This document shows positions 1-38,311 of a stretch of 64,000 bases of DNA, piece by piece; position 1 is the stretch's first letter; each line of letters starts with the position of its first letter. The DNA comes from Piezodorus guildinii. Lineage: Eukaryota; Arthropoda; Insecta; Hemiptera; Pentatomidae. The notes under the pieces were generated by a model. That model made no database searches, had not been told where the DNA came from, and saw nothing but the letters and a program-made list of their open reading frames with translations. The translations under genes and the position numbers were made by a program. The DNA lies in assembly GCA_023052935.1 (NCBI GenBank), contig CM041297.1:88236021-88300020 (forward strand), written 5' to 3'.

Positions 1-6
1 TATAAA

Positions 7-75
<69 letters not shown>
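1..75. repeat. (CT)n/(TA)n microsatellite
   Basis: A CT run of about 20 bases passes directly into a TA run of about 48 bases at the window edge. It is a simple repeat with no coding potential. Confidence 0.95.
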
Positions 76-77
<2 letters not shown>

Positions 78-2177
78 GATAACGCGGTTCTTGCTTTCCT
101 CGAACTCCTAAACTACTCAAAGGATTTTAATATGGTTTTCACTACCGTTTAGGACATTTATTCCTGAAGTATTATTGGCAAAATAAGTTGCAATTAAGTT
201 TTTTTTTTTGGAATGAAACATTAAGTTTTCTTTAATCAAGTGACCAAAAAATTATTCCTGAAATATGAGCAATAATATAGACGTACAATATACCGTTGTA
301 AAGCTCAAGATTTTCTAACGGTTGAATAAAAGAAGTAATACAAGTCAACAGAATGTCGTGACAAGCCCATGAACTTATGAACATTTATTATTTGTTATAA
401 GGGAGGTTAAGGCGGTTCAATGTTGCCACCGTACAGAATCGTACAAGTTACATTCTTCCATACGTACCAAACCAAGTTGTTATTAATCCATAAACTTACA
501 TCGTTATCAATTATTTTTTTACTTTTAGATTATTTCATGAAAACAGATGTTCCTCTGTAAACTAAATGGGTTCCCTGTGGAAATTGAATTGAACTTTTAT
601 TAATCTATTTAGGAAAAGTTCATATGAAAATAAAAATCTAATAAAATAGGAACCGATAAACATGAAAATAAATAAACTGAACCAATATGAATTTTTTGAC
701 CAATTTATGTTTGTAATTTCTGCCGATAATTAAATATAGTAATGAATAGACTTAAAATAGACGAAATATTTTCTTCCTTGGTCCACTTTTCGTTGTATTC
801 AGTTTATAATCCTGAAGTGATAAACTCTTAATTGGTCAGAGTGACAAAATGGCACCACATTTAAATTTACCCGTGCGAAACAAATCGCTTAGTTCTTCTA
901 TATCGAAAATTGCCATACAAACACTTAAATCCATAATAATAATTTAGGTAACTAATAATTATTAGTCATGCAAGTTGGTATTTGAAATTCCTCGTATTGT
1001 TTCATCAGTCTCCTTAAAAAAAAAAATTAATAATAAATAAATTATTGTTATTTTCATCCTCGAAAAACAATTTGATTCAATATTTTAATGGATCACATGA
1101 GCAGAAGTGGCTCTTGAACCACTTAAATCTCAACTCGGTCAATATTATCGATGCGATTTTATTGAAGGTAGCCATCAATAATATTGTGTCCGTGTCCCCT
1201 GTTTGAAAAGTGTTTATTAACAGTATTTACTAACATTATGCAAAACCGTTCATATTATATATTTAATTATTTTATAACATTTTACATTGTAAAATTGATT
1301 TACAAATAAAATAGATTAATAAAAAAAAAAACGAGACAAAAGATATATAAAACATCAAATTAAAAGTAGAAAATAGTTTAAACTAATTTGTAAACATAGG
1401 AGTAAATTAAAAACATATATTTTTCGTAAACAAGAACATAATATTAGAATCCTACTAGGAAATAGTTACCCATTAATTGATATGTTGTATTATTTCTAAA
1501 ATCTGAAATTTCGTATTATTATAATATTATTTGTGACGTTTAATCAATATTTTCTTCATTATACCATCAGTATTACAAAATCTAGATTATGTCGTAATAT
1601 AGTTGCTAATGATTTTGATTATCACTCAATATTATTGTTGTAATATACTCCTCAAACGGCTAATTATTCGATATTGACTCAATAATTCTTACAGCAAAGA
1701 GAAATTTTATTTAAATAACTGTTCAATTTTATTCATCGAAAATTCAATTTTTAAATATGCGAGTGCTGATGATAGTTGTTATAATATGTGATTAAATGTC
1801 CGTACTGAGAAAGAAACAAAGCAAAAGGAATGATTACCGATAAGTTGTACGAAGTCCAAACATTCCCAATGCAAAAAATTACTTTTTTGTTTTCGTAATC
1901 ATTCATACAAAATAAAGTTCATAATTTTCTTAAAAGAATCATTAAAAATAAATTCATAAAATTTTGTTGTAATCTTTATCCATTCGTAAGTTTTTATTTT
2001 AGTTTAGTTTTCATCCAATCCTCGAAAGATTCATCTTATTTGGTGAACGCACCCTCATTTAAAGAAAATGCACTTTTATTTACGTATTTAAAAAATGAGA
2101 TGATATTTACAAATTATTTCGAATGAGACATCCATACTAATCAGCAAAATGTTTGTATTTTTGAAAACTTTAATTCA
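76..2177. other. AT-rich non-coding stretch, nothing recognised
   Basis: I see no exon-like sequence, RNA gene or clear repeat here. The SERCA start-codon exon was looked for by its expected N-terminal peptide and by a donor after an Asn codon plus G, and was not found. This is either SERCA intron 1 or 5' flank. Confidence 0.5.
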
Positions 2178-2420
2178 TCAGCCCAAATGACTTATATGTA
2201 ATTGAAATTGTAGTACAGCTGTAGGAAAAATTATTTTTAAAAAACTACAAATAAAATAATTGAAAATATAAAATTTATAATTTAAATAGAGCATACAGGA
2301 TATTCTTATGTAGCGGTGGTAGTTACTAATTATTCGCTTTGATAGATTTTGTATTTTTTCATGTTTTTGGTAATTAGTCAAGCAGGTTGAGCTCCAGGCT
2401 GGGCAGGCCTCACTCATTTA
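2178..2420 (-). mobile_element. 3' fragment of a Jockey-type non-LTR retrotransposon
   Basis: The - strand peptide (PAWSSTCLTNYQKHEKIQNL, then SKRIISNYHRY) matches the C-terminal end of the intact Jockey ORF2 at 55844-58555 (PVWSSSCSTNFHKLERIQNL, then SMRIINNFPRY). The following bases share the motif ATAAAATAATTGAAAATA with that element's 3' UTR. It is a short, diverged, 5'-truncated relic of the same or a sister family. Confidence 0.75.
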
Positions 2421-3234
2421 AATGAGCCAATAACACTATACAACAATATCTTCCTTTTTTTTAGATTATTTTCTTTTTAGAGGAAACTTATTCATATTAA
2501 AAACTTGGTCAGTTTACAAATTTATTAATATGTTCTGGGATATCCATCCTTATCGTTTGTCTTATCCATTTGGTAATAAATTACAAAAAATAAAGTTTTG
2601 AATATATTAAGATAGTATTTTATTCTTTCTCTTATCGTGTATCTACTGTGGTTTTATGTTTTGCCGTTCTAGGTGTTTTTGTTTACAAGTGTCATAAAAT
2701 TATCTGTTTTAATAAAAGAAAAAAAGTGATTCTTCGATTTTTTTCCCCTAGAGATTTCGTTATCCGTTAATTTTAAAAGCGTAATGATGTTAACGAGTGC
2801 AATCTAATATTTTTCTAGAACTGAATTAATTTGACTATTTTTTTCTTGAGGCTTAGATTTGTTAGTCGTCTATAAAATTATTATTAAGAATTAATGTTAC
2901 GAAATAAAATGAAGGGAAACTCATTTTACTGCTTACAGGTGTCAACCTTCTGATAAGGTTGAATAGTCCTCTTGAAAAAAATTTCCTGTTGATGGAATCC
3001 AGAAACCCAGAAAGTATTTTTATCTTCATTCTTAAATCGTGTATCCTTCGCTCCTGTATCCAATATATATCTATCGAAGAATGTTCTAAAAATAGTAAAC
3101 AATATTTCGGTTGATACTGTTATAGATTCCGATCTAGCCCTGTTGATTCATTCAGAAAATAAAAATATAACAAAAACCTTGTAGTCCAAAGTTAATTTTT
3201 TTTTATTTTTACTTAACCTATCTATAAAATATTT
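2421..3234. other. Non-coding AT-rich stretch
   Basis: No gene, RNA or repeat structure could be supported here. It joins the Jockey relic to the inverted fragment of the Helentron-like repeat. Confidence 0.4.
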
Positions 3235-3322
3235 ATTAAAGGGAACAATTCCCTATATACGTTTTAACGGAAACACATTTTAAGGTCCCCTTAAACCAAA
3301 TAACTAAGTCCCGCATAATGTT
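3235..3322 (-). repeat. Partial inverted copy of the Helentron-like repeat
   Basis: Read on the - strand this resembles the 3' part of the repeat at 3398-4257, with the shared words GCGGGACTTAG and GGGGACC followed by the TTTCCG block. It lies about 75 bp from that copy in the opposite orientation. Confidence 0.55.
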
Positions 3323-3397
3323 CTGTGCATGCAGGTCTAACACTCAACCCTAAGTAATCGTAAGTGTTTGTGGTAACTGTAGCATAAAAACGAAAAA

Positions 3398-4257
3398 TCT
3401 GGTGCGGGCAACACCCGACTTCCATTTACCGCTGTTGTTAAAATCGATTGAAAAAATTGGAAATACAGTTAGAGATAAAAATGGGTGAATCTAATTAAGA
3501 ATTTATTGAATTGAATTTCTATGGAAACATTTGTTTTATTAAAAAATCTATTATATTAATATCTAAAATAATCAGTTAATTTTATCGGCTTTTCATCACT
3601 CTTTATTAACTTTTACGAACTGGTGTATAAGACAATATTTTTCTAAAATCTTCAGCTTTCCAACTATGTATATTGTAAATCTACATAACTGTTCTTATGT
3701 GCAAAAACGAAAAATTGCATTTTTTCAGTTTTCTCCTTTGATTAGATACCGAGTTATTTCAACTTACCTGTGTTTTTTTTTGTCAATGATAACAAGATTA
3801 TATGTTTATTTTTTTAGTATCTACAAAATTAAAAAGGTACTTCAGAAAAAGAAAAATTTAAAATATCCGCATTCAAGCCCTGTCAGACTATTTCAATCAG
3901 AATGAAACTTACATGATATTAAAGCCCATCAAATTTTACATCGTTATATAGAGTTTATTCAAAATCGTAAATGAGAAAATCGTAAAAAGGTATAAAGTGG
4001 CTCTTCTGGTTAGCTGATTTTGATGAAAAAGTTTCTGTAACGTCTCGGGCGTATCGTTGTTTTAAATATGAAACTTCAGTGGGCTTTTCTTTTTCGCCCT
4101 GGTGTTACCACACACAAACCGACCTTATTGCGGGACTTAGTCATTTGGACTCAAGGGACACTAAAATGTGTATTTCCGGTGGAAATTGGAATTCGACAAT
4201 TTTCACGATCGCATTATTTCCCTGAATATATATTTCATTTATAGGCAAGTGAAAGTA
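3398..4257 (+). mobile_element. Helentron-like non-autonomous element, copy 1
   Basis: It aligns along its whole length with the copy at 51373-52268. It begins with TCTGGTGCGGGCAACAC and ends with GCAAGTGAAAGTA. Shared landmarks include the conserved blocks around 3540, 3660 and 4100-4200. It has no ORF of its own. This is the most diverged of the three copies: its terminal repeat is degraded and it lacks the 3' palindrome. Assignment to Helentrons rests on the asymmetric inverted repeats seen in copy 3, so the class is an inference, while the repeat relationship is seen directly. Confidence 0.6.
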
Positions 4258-5856
4258 AAAATTGTAGGAATTTAAAATTTAGATAGGTACATAATGGAGC
4301 TGTTAAAGTAGTAACATTTTGCCGATTATAAAATTACTGGAAGATCCACTTTACATAGTAGATTATGCACATTTTTATAAATATCTTTGAAAACTGCACG
4401 ATTCTGATTGAACTCAATGTACATCAGTGTACTATTAAATGATCAATAGGTATGTTTTCTCCTTTTTTCCATGAAAAACAGTTTACTATAGGTAATAATT
4501 TTAGAATAAAATAATACCTATGGACTACTGAGATCTCATACGGTAGCTGGCAAGAACAATAGGTTATTAGAAATATTGGACCATGAAACATCGACCCACC
4601 TAAAATGGTTTTCTACCTAAACTAAACCGTATAAATAAAATTAGATTTTTTTTTTTGTCTTAATTCATTTCCTTGTGTTCTTGAAGGAGTACTCAAAAAA
4701 CTCAAAAACGTGAGAGGCCCCTGTTGCGTCATTCAACATTCTTACCTGGTAATACTTAATCAATAGCTGAAGACGTTGACGTAGGTAATTATCTGGCGGT
4801 CGTTTTATTAACAAAGTATCTAATTTTAATTATGTTTGATGACGCAGTCATAAACCCTCAGAACTTTCGAGAGCTGCTCTCAAAATCTTTTTGACAGTTG
4901 CTTACGGAAATGGCTCTATTATTTTTGTCTCTTATCTTTATTTGTCTCCGGATCATTTGTGTGTGTGCTCATTAAAGATTAGTAATGTATAATTAAAATG
5001 TAGTACGTTCTAAAGGTTTTACTGGATGATGACAATCGATTTTTATTGATTTTATTTATTTTATGTGTTTCCTGCAAGTTTAGTAATATTTTAGTAATAA
5101 AGTGATAACAGTTTGAACAAAAAATATGAATAATTGTTAAGTAATGTTTTCTTTAAGATAATTGGCCTCTTCTAGAGCACGTTTAGATTGTCTAATAATT
5201 TAATAATCTCGAAAACCCATTATGGTACTGATAATTTACTATTTGTCCTGAAGTATCCTCATTAGGAATATTTTTAATCTAATTCAATTGTTTGCTTGGA
5301 AATTACTATCTTTATTTATTTTAAATATCTGCTCTTTATTAATTAAATAAAATATTAATTCAATTGCGTTCTCAGATAGTGCGTTCTTAGGAATCTATTT
5401 CAAGATATTAATCATATTTTTCTCGAATAAAGAAGAAGTCTTTTAACTCTATATTATTCAAATCAGGAATAATATAACTTTTCATCAATATTCATATTTA
5501 TAATGTATAATTAGCCTTAATATGATTATATTTTATTTCTATATTTATTTATTGTGCGGTGATAATTTTGGAATATTATTTTAATTTTTCTCTGTAGTTT
5601 AAAATGACAAATATATTCTAATAAAAAGCATACCCTGAATCATTAATTAATTTTTAATTAGTTTTCATTTAAAGTTTTCTCTATTATTAATTTGTTATTT
5701 AATTAGCAATTATATTCCTTCTAATATTACTCAGTTGTTATAACAAATTTACTATATGATGTAAAATAAATATAGTAATTTTATTTCTTCATATTGTTTG
5801 AATTACTTTAAATTTAAGTATGTTGGTATTAATGGTTTTTATTTTTTTTGTTTCAG
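4258..5856. other. Non-coding stretch upstream of the SERCA microexon
   Basis: It is very AT-rich. Nothing beyond the polypyrimidine tract and AG acceptor at 5841-5856 can be supported. Confidence 0.5.
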
Positions 5857-29721
<23,865 letters not shown>

Positions 29722-30160
29722 TTCTCAGGGCTGGAAGCTTCCCATACATGTCCCTTTCCCTTTCAATACTCCCTCTTTTTTCGTCTTTCTCAGGTTTTTA
29801 TACATAAGTAATACTGCTATTCAAGGAACTGTGCATAGCCAGCCAGGCTAATGTGATATGCGTCAGTGCTGAAGGTGATATGCGTGTCATGTGCTAGTGG
29901 ACTTGTGAAGCCAATTTCTGTTTTATCATGTTTTTTAACCCCGATTGCTAAAGAGAAAGTAATGCGATTGACGGAAAGCATTAGAGTGAAGACAAAGAGG
30001 TTCACAGGACACCCCTCTTTTTGCAATAGCTTATATTACTAACTATGTGTGCCTAAACTAACTGATGTCATATCACGTGATGAGAACAACTGAACTAAAC
30101 ATCAGGGTATAAGAGTTGGCGAAATGGGATGATCAAATAGAATAAAGATTAATAAAGGGG
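29722..30160 (+). other. SERCA: SERCA 3' untranslated region
   Basis: It follows the TAG. The first AATAAA signals are at 30141-30146 and 30151-30156. Many more AATAAA words occur downstream, so the true end may be further on. Confidence 0.55.
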
Positions 30161-33100
30161 GAAGAATAGTTTCTGTAAATAGTCCATTTCATTATTTAAT
30201 GTTATTTTTCATAATAAATATGATTTTGAAACCAAAATTTTTAATGGTCAAGAATTTATATATTTATAATCATAAATTAATAGTATATATTTTGTATATA
30301 GTTTGTAAGGAGGGAATGAGGGTTTAATTATGGCTCTAATAAATGGCCTGTCCTTAAGTCATTAGAATATTTTAAGAAAAAAATTGATGAGTGTGAAATA
30401 ATTTTTATCATAAATCGACTTCAATAATGTTACATCATTGAGCTCTAAACTCTTGAGTTGTTATATTGTTTGTTGTCTGTGTATCCTATCACTTGATGCT
30501 GTCATAAAAAGGTATAGAAACCTGATTGATAGTATTATGTATTCATGTATTTGTGCATTCAGAGGTACAGGCCTAGCTTGATTGCTCCATAATATCTTTA
30601 TTGTGAAAATGTTGCCAGTATGTCTAAAAAAAAAAAAAAAAAAAAAAAAAACCTTCCATAAACCTTAGTTTGTAATTCATTAATCTTAGTGGTAATATCT
30701 TTAGACTGCCTTGATTTGAACTTTATACAGCTTCAACTTATTCATTTTATTTATTTTTTTAATGCTTTTTATTCATATTATTTGATTTATAAGATTGCTA
30801 CTGGTAACAACCATAATGCTTGTTGGAAATCAATTTATAAATACAGGCAATAGATATTTTTATCGGCTTCATCATGTAACCTGCATCCTTTTTAATTACT
30901 TTTTGTTTTATTTGATTTATGCTTTTGTATTTATAAATATCATTTTAAGTATGGTAAGAAATTAATTACATATCTATAGTACTTAAAGTATGCACGAAAT
31001 GCAGTATGCTTTATATGATGAATATTAATTTTTATCTTACATATTGTATACTTCAAAGAATGTGGCTGCTGAAGCTAAGGTATAATTTATTTATTATGTT
31101 AACTTCTGTGCTGTTTTCATTCATTAATTTTACCATTGGTTCTCGACTTAGTAATCATTATTTTAATTTTCCTTTATTTGATGTTTCCCTTTATGGTTTT
31201 AATCTAATTGTGTCTGGTTTAACATGATTTCTAATAATGAGTGGAAAAACTTGAAATAATCATTGAAACCCAAAAAATCTCTTCCCTCACTAACCATTAC
31301 CTAACATAATTGGTCTTGGATTAGGAGTATTTAGAGAAAGAATCAAGATCATTGTTTTTATTTGATTAACTATGTGATTCCCTATTTTTAAAAAGTATTT
31401 AATATCAAATTTAATTGCCGACTTGTGTTGTTTGACATATTAATAGCATCCTTAGCTGTTCTGACAAGGATAAACCAATTTTCAGAAAAGGCTATCACAG
31501 ATACTTTAGAAGAAAAAAAATGTCCTTCTATACTGATGGATGAAGGAGCAAGAAGTGAGATGAAGGCAGTAAAATAGTCTTTTATGAAAAAAAAAAATTA
31601 GTTGAAATAAATATTCTATGAGATCAAATATCATTTTTTTATTGGGTAACATAACATTATTTTTCTTTGTACAATAATGCCTCAGTTTAAGCGACAAAGC
31701 TTAGTAATTCATACAATATTTTTTGTAGGGAAAACTTCTTTTTTTTTCTCTCTTTAGTATTGTTTGTTCATTACATTAAGATTTTTAAGTGAAGTAAAAG
31801 AAATTATAAAATTTAATGGAGAACCTTTGGTAAAAGATAATCATTAGCTTCGTTATTATTATCTTTTTTTTTTTAGCAGTTAGCTTCTGCTACTTATTTT
31901 TACTGATCCATTTCAAACTCTTTAGTTTGCTGTTTATTTTTAACAATTTAACATGATAGCTAATTTTAAAATATCTTTTTTTTTTTTTTAGTTTTCACCT
32001 TTGTAATAATGCCAATTGAAAATAAAATACGACAATAATTTTGAACAATATTTATTTTAATTTTTTTTTTTTTTTTTATTACTAAGCTTGTTATGATGTA
32101 GGTGGGGATGGTCAGTATTTGCAGCGGAAGGAATCTGTTGCAGATTAAATGCATGAGGCATGTGCTCGTTGGTTCTATAATGCATGCTCTTACCCTTACA
32201 TTAGTATCTATTACCTGATTAGATTTATCCTACGGCCTACGGATTGATTGATAATTGGTCAATATTTTTTACATTCCTTATGGAAAAAATAAAATAAAAC
32301 TTTATTCTTAAAGTATTGGTAGCAGACTCAAAACCAACAGTGATATTTCATCGACTTATTGTGATTCTTACTTAAAATTTAGGGGGCAAAGTCTTCAATA
32401 ATACTATGAAAGAACCTTTTTTCTTCATTCTTAAATATCATAATATATTTATCAAATGTAGTGTAGTTATTTCAATTGTAGAAAGTATAATTAAAATTGA
32501 AAGAAAAAAAAAACAAAAAAAATATAAATTAAGATAATTTATAATTTGTAAATATTGTTTAAAAATGTTTGTTATAATTTAACTTATGTTTATTTCCTAT
32601 TTATGATAAATGAATTAGAATGCTAGTGCTATTTTGGATGAATTGTTTGGATTTCATTTGTGTAAGGAATAATGTGAAACAATTCCATGAATATTTTCAT
32701 AATTTAAAAATGTTATGTAAGATAATTTTTTTGGATTTTGTATGCAGGCCTTAAGAATAATAAAAGTGTTTGCTGATTTGTAACATCTGATTTGGCTTCA
32801 TTTTTTTTTTTTTTTTTTTTTTTAATAAAAAAAAGTGCTATTTCTGATCTTAATATCTTTTAAAATGCAGAGAAAATGGCATATACTTTCAGAAATTGCA
32901 CTAGTATGCAACATTGTTGTCTTAATGACAGTAATGTTACTTAGTGAATTGGTTACTAATGCATTTAAGACTCTGAATTTTAGTGTTGTTTGGAGAAATC
33001 GCATGATAACATCATCCATCGATTAAAGTGTTTTAGAAACACATGCTATTTTCTCAAGCTAATAAACAAGTGGGATAGATATTCGATGATGTTTATATTA

Positions 33101-36100
33101 AAATCTATTTTTATTTTAAGTTTTTATAAAACATGGGTTCTTAACCTTCAGTCTACAATTCAGTTTCAAAAAGAACAATGCACTGTTGTCTAATTAATAT
33201 CATATTAACATTGTAATAATATTTTTATCATTTAATTTAGTTAAGACAGTTGATTGCTTGGTAACATCCAATTCAGACCATATAAGGAATACTTTGAATG
33301 CTCCAGAATTTGATGGAATAATATTTGTTTAGTTAATTGATCTTTAATCTCATTCATTAATAAATTACTCAGAAATATAACTTCTTCCTGTTAGATTCCA
33401 CTATCTTTTTGAAATTTAATTACATTTGGGCTCCTGTAATTGTTTTTTATGCTTGGAAATTTATTCTGGAAAGTAGTGAATGTCTTCAATGTCTAAGAGA
33501 AGAGTTCTTGAAATGAACAAAGGTTAAGAACCCCATTACAATATTGTACTTTTGCTCATTCCTAAGTTTGAGTACTTATTTTTTAATTTTTTTTTTTACT
33601 CTTAAAATACATAATTATGATTAATAATGGATTTATTATATTATGGCTATAGGCTAATTTACTTGTCTGAATTCAAAATGTTCATGAACCCAGTAAGACT
33701 GTTATATATTTTTTAAGTTTGTCACATTCCACTTTAAAAAGCTGTTGTGTGAAGTGTAGTTGGATTTCATTTTTTTAATATTGTTAACAAAGAAATGAAT
33801 TTTTATATTGACAAAAAAGGATTAATGAATGTACTGACTTTTTTTTTTCTTCATACTAACATATGGTATCCTGATTCTGGGGAAATAAGAAGGTGAGTAA
33901 TTATTTTTGTATGTGATTATAAAGCTTAAGCTAGCTCTTCTGTGATGTTAAGAAGGTAAGCATCATTATTTCTTAATAAAACCTACCATGATTAATGTAA
34001 ATCACTGTTCCTCTTTTGCAATTACAAGAAATTTGTATTACTTGTTGAAAGGTATTTCTTCTTTTATGAATTTATGCATTTTCTTATATTATCCGAATGA
34101 CTACTTACCTCTCATTTGTCCAAGATAATTATAGAATTATTATACTTATGTTAATATATTAATTTTTTTTTTTGTAGAAAGTTTATTTTTACACTTAATT
34201 GGAAACCCTGAAATCTGCACGAATGCATTTCATTATATTTTATGGTCCACTTCCCGTAATTATGTTAATTGGAGAATTGTATACAATTCCTTATGTAATT
34301 TAGTATTAATATTTTTACTTTTTTTTTTTTTTTTTTTTTAAATATGAATGAGGGTCAAAGGGTTTTTATTTACTCTATTTTTTTTTACTGCGACAGATTC
34401 CTGCTCCAGTATTTCAAATTAGTTTTGTTGAAATTTTATCCTTGTGTTATTATGTAAAAGTTCATTTGGTTTCTTTAATTTAAATGGAATTTGTTTTATT
34501 TTTGACAATCTAAATTATTTCTTTTTTATTGTGTTTATTCGTGTTTTAGTCACTTCTATATGAAAAATCCAAGATAGATTTTATATTTCATTGTTGAGAC
34601 CTCCATTATAATTCACTTTTCACACATTTTTAATGCTAGTACAAAATTAAGCACTGCTGTTGGGAAGCAAGCATCATCAGACAATCATTAACAAAGCATG
34701 ATAATTATATTAAGACTGCGATATTTTTATAAACATCTCTGCTTATGAGTAAACTTCTTAATTTAAGCAGTCTTAAACAAGCCAGTTGGAATAAAGAGTC
34801 CTTAGATTTTAAAGTCCATTTTCAGCTTTGGTAGTTAAAATGAAAACATTCAGAACACCTAAAATGATTTAAAAGATTTATCAGGACATGCAGAAAATGC
34901 AAAAGTCATGTAATTTCTTTTTTTTTTTAAATTAGTAACTTTCTGTTATGTTTCAATGTTTTAAACTATATGTTAACTTTCACATAGTAATGTATTGAAA
35001 ATCAGGGAACATTTCATTTTGTTTTTTATTTATAAAATTTACATGCTCTGATTAATCAATTTCATTTATTAGTTTAGTTTTCACTGAAACAATAAAAAAT
35101 ATTTATCAAACTAAAGATCATTTTGATAAATAAAGCAACATATATTTGTTTATTAAGTAATATGTTTGACTAATTAAAAGAGTTTTTAATTATTTCAATC
35201 TGTTTTATTTTCCATAAAAGGACTAATTTTATTAATATATATATTTTTTGTTTTGATTCTTGCAAAAGGCATTTTCTACCCATAATTGTTTATGCTAAGC
35301 TCTTATCCAGCCTGCATTACATTATTCAACATTAACAAATATAAGGTGATTATTTGAATAAAAAACATTATCAGCATACATTTGAGTTGTATAAGTTCGG
35401 CTGAATAGTCCCTACAGATCTCTGAAAAGTAGGGTTTTAAAGTAAAATTTCTGGGTTGATGACCCAGCTGTTGTTCACCCTTAAACCAGACAAACACAAG
35501 TAAAATTTCTTTAATCAAAAAAGTATTGAGCTATTGGAGGAATGAGTAATCATAAGATTCGCATTATCCAAATGAGTATTAGTAATATTTCCATGTTCAA
35601 CGGGATACTTTCCCCCATTCCGAAATTTTTAAATAACTTGTTCAGGTTTACATGTGTAAATTATAAACCCTATTTTACCTAATTGTAAATGTTATTTCAG
35701 AAAATTAACTTTACGATGGATTAATGGTATAGACTTGTATGATTAATCATGATTTGATAATGATATTCTTATACATTACACGATAATTTTGAGTTAAGTC
35801 ACATATCTGTTTCTGCTGGAACCAAATTTTAGTAACCCATAAAATAGGTTAATCATTAATTTATGTTTACTAAACTCACAGCTTTGTAGGTAGTATTAGT
35901 TTAAACAATCAAGGGAAAATTCTCTTCCTAAATATATAAGTCAGAGCATATTAATGAAGTTGCGACTCTTAATTACTGCAATATTTGCATGCTTGAAAAT
36001 TGGCCTTTTGTATGGAAATGTGCATTAGATAAAGGATGCTTGGCATAGTGCACAATTGTTATTTTCATAAGAAATGTTGAATGTTGAAAAGAATTAATGC

Positions 36101-38311
36101 AACTTCTTTTCCACTTCGGCCGATTTTTTCAGGACAGTTTAGTTAGTAATTATTGAAAATATTTTCTTTCAAAAATAGACGTTCCTGTCTATGACGTCAC
36201 AGCAATCGTGGTTTAGCGTCAAATTTGTGCAAATGATAATGTTAAAATTTCATTCCTTTATTTTTTAGAAAATATTTTAAAAATTCGAAAATGAAACGTT
36301 ACTTTCTCTGGCCCTTCCAAGGATATATATCTATACTTGGAAAATACCTTAAAAGAAAATGGTTGTTCATTCAACATTTTATTGAAAACTTTCTCCTGAC
36401 ATGCACAACCATAAGAATAAAATCTTGCTTACACCAATATTAAGTTTAATGGTGTAGATTACAAATACTTCAGATATGTGATCACAAAAATGATTAAAAC
36501 CGGTATATAGTTTTTATAAGCTTAATAATTGGTTAAAATAGGTCTAGTATATTATAGAAAAAGTAGTTTAAATTAAATTCATTTTAAGAAAAATTACCTT
36601 AATGTATTCTATAATATGTAATGTTACAGGGTTAGATTCGTGATAATTTTATTATATTGATTGAGCCAATATCACTTCTGATTCAAATTATTCAATAACA
36701 ACAGTGATTTATTTTAATCATGTTTATCTAAATATTATTTATTTCAAATACCTTAGTATATAATAATGGTAAATAGGTATATACTTTTACCATTTTACAC
36801 CACTGAAATTGTAACTGACCCTTATCTCTGTTCCATAAAAAAAATCTGAGTCCTGAACCTTATTAGTAACCCATAAATGTGCAATGATTAGTATAAGTAT
36901 TCAATCTGAAACCATTACTAATTATTAAAACATTTTTTAAATTTATTTCGTTCCATTAAAAGTACCTAATATCCAATTGGAATAATTATAAAACAAAACA
37001 CATTAAGTAGTTGAAAAATTAAGAAACTGTAATAATTAAATGTAAATTGTTTTCGTTTAACTTAAAACTAAACTCAACAAATATCTTTTTGAAATATTAA
37101 AAATAAACTTTTTGGAATGAAAGCATAGTTGACCCAAGGATACCAGGCTCATTTTAGTTATCGCACAAAAAAAATATCCAGCACCAACACTTCCAAAGCC
37201 CAGAATGAATTATACCAGATGCTTGTGCGAAGAGAAACAATGGATATGTGGTGAAAGTGGTGTGCTGCTACTTATTTAACGTTCCAAATGTGTAAAATTG
37301 CAAACAAATATTACCGATCTTTGTAAAAGACCCTGTGCCAAAAAACAGTACAAAAATAATTAAGAAATTTTTAAACAAGCACACTGATCACATTAAGGAA
37401 TGGCAATAAATTGAGTGATGAGAGCGCGCTGTTTTACACCTATTTAACATACTGAATAGTATTAATTAATAATATATCTTAACAGCAGAAAATTAATTTT
37501 CATTTTTCTGCGTTAAAATTTCTCTCATCACTCCAACTGTAACCTAAAGGTTAAAATTTAATTGTTACCCTCTCATAATCTGAAACGTATGTACTAACGC
37601 AAATGAGGACATATTTTTTAGTTGAATTGAAATATTGCAAATTTTAGAATTTGGCGTTAGGAGAGATGAGTCCACTATAAATTACATATAGATATGCAAA
37701 ATCGTGGGGCATACGCTTAGTAAATATAATTGTAGCAACAGCGTCGTATATAGCAAGTTTTTGCTAGATGTAAGAATCTATTAAATTTATTGACGTAACC
37801 AACTTGTAAGGATATTGAAAGCTAGATGATGGTTGTTTGCTGGAATATGGAATACCTTTATTACCATTAGTAATCCCTTCTACCAGCTGTTTGCTGAAAC
37901 CTCATTCTTTCACTCACTGGAAACCCGTACGGTTGTATCGGAATCAAACCATGGATTGCCAAGCATTATTATTGAGAGACTTTCTTCTTTTAAGTTCCTC
38001 TCAAAAGAGTTTGTGGTTTCTTATAGAATCATTCATTACCTTTTTTAAAAAACACCATTGGATCCTGATTTTACATTATTTGTCAAAAGCATTCTCTTCC
38101 TAACTTTTTATTTTGTTGAAGAGTTTCAATGGACATGAAAAGCTGTAAAGACATATCCAATGTAATTAAATCTAATTTGATGTCTCACTATTGACAAAGT
38201 CATTTTAAATATAGATTGAATAAGGAAGTAGAATACATTTGTTTTGTTATAATTTCAAGATTAATTCTTGACAATTTTACATAAATCAAATATTAATTAA
38301 ATTTTAAAGAG
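30161..38311. other. Intergenic or extended 3' region
   Basis: Very AT-rich, with long T runs (32801-32823, around 34320) and dozens of chance AATAAA words. No exon-like sequence, RNA gene or paired repeat could be supported. If the distal SERCA exon at 42256 is real, this is intron. Confidence 0.45.
30626..30651. repeat. A26 homopolymer
   Basis: It is a run of 26 A. It could be the tail of a small retroposed sequence or simple drift. No duplicated flanks were found. Confidence 0.8.

Noticed and set aside
1..5856. Possible SERCA first exon in the left flank
   Set aside because: No ATG frame resembling the conserved N-terminus and no suitable donor after Asn plus G was found. The exon is probably outside the window.
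30626..30651. Processed pseudogene tail
   Set aside because: The A run has no upstream coding similarity and no flanking duplication.
32822..33193. Overlapping open stretches of about 65 codons on both strands
   Set aside because: AT-rich, random-looking amino-acid content, no splice context and no repeat match.
36190..36215. TGACGTCA as a cAMP-response promoter element
   Set aside because: A single 8-bp match in intergenic AT-rich DNA without a nearby transcript start is not evidence.
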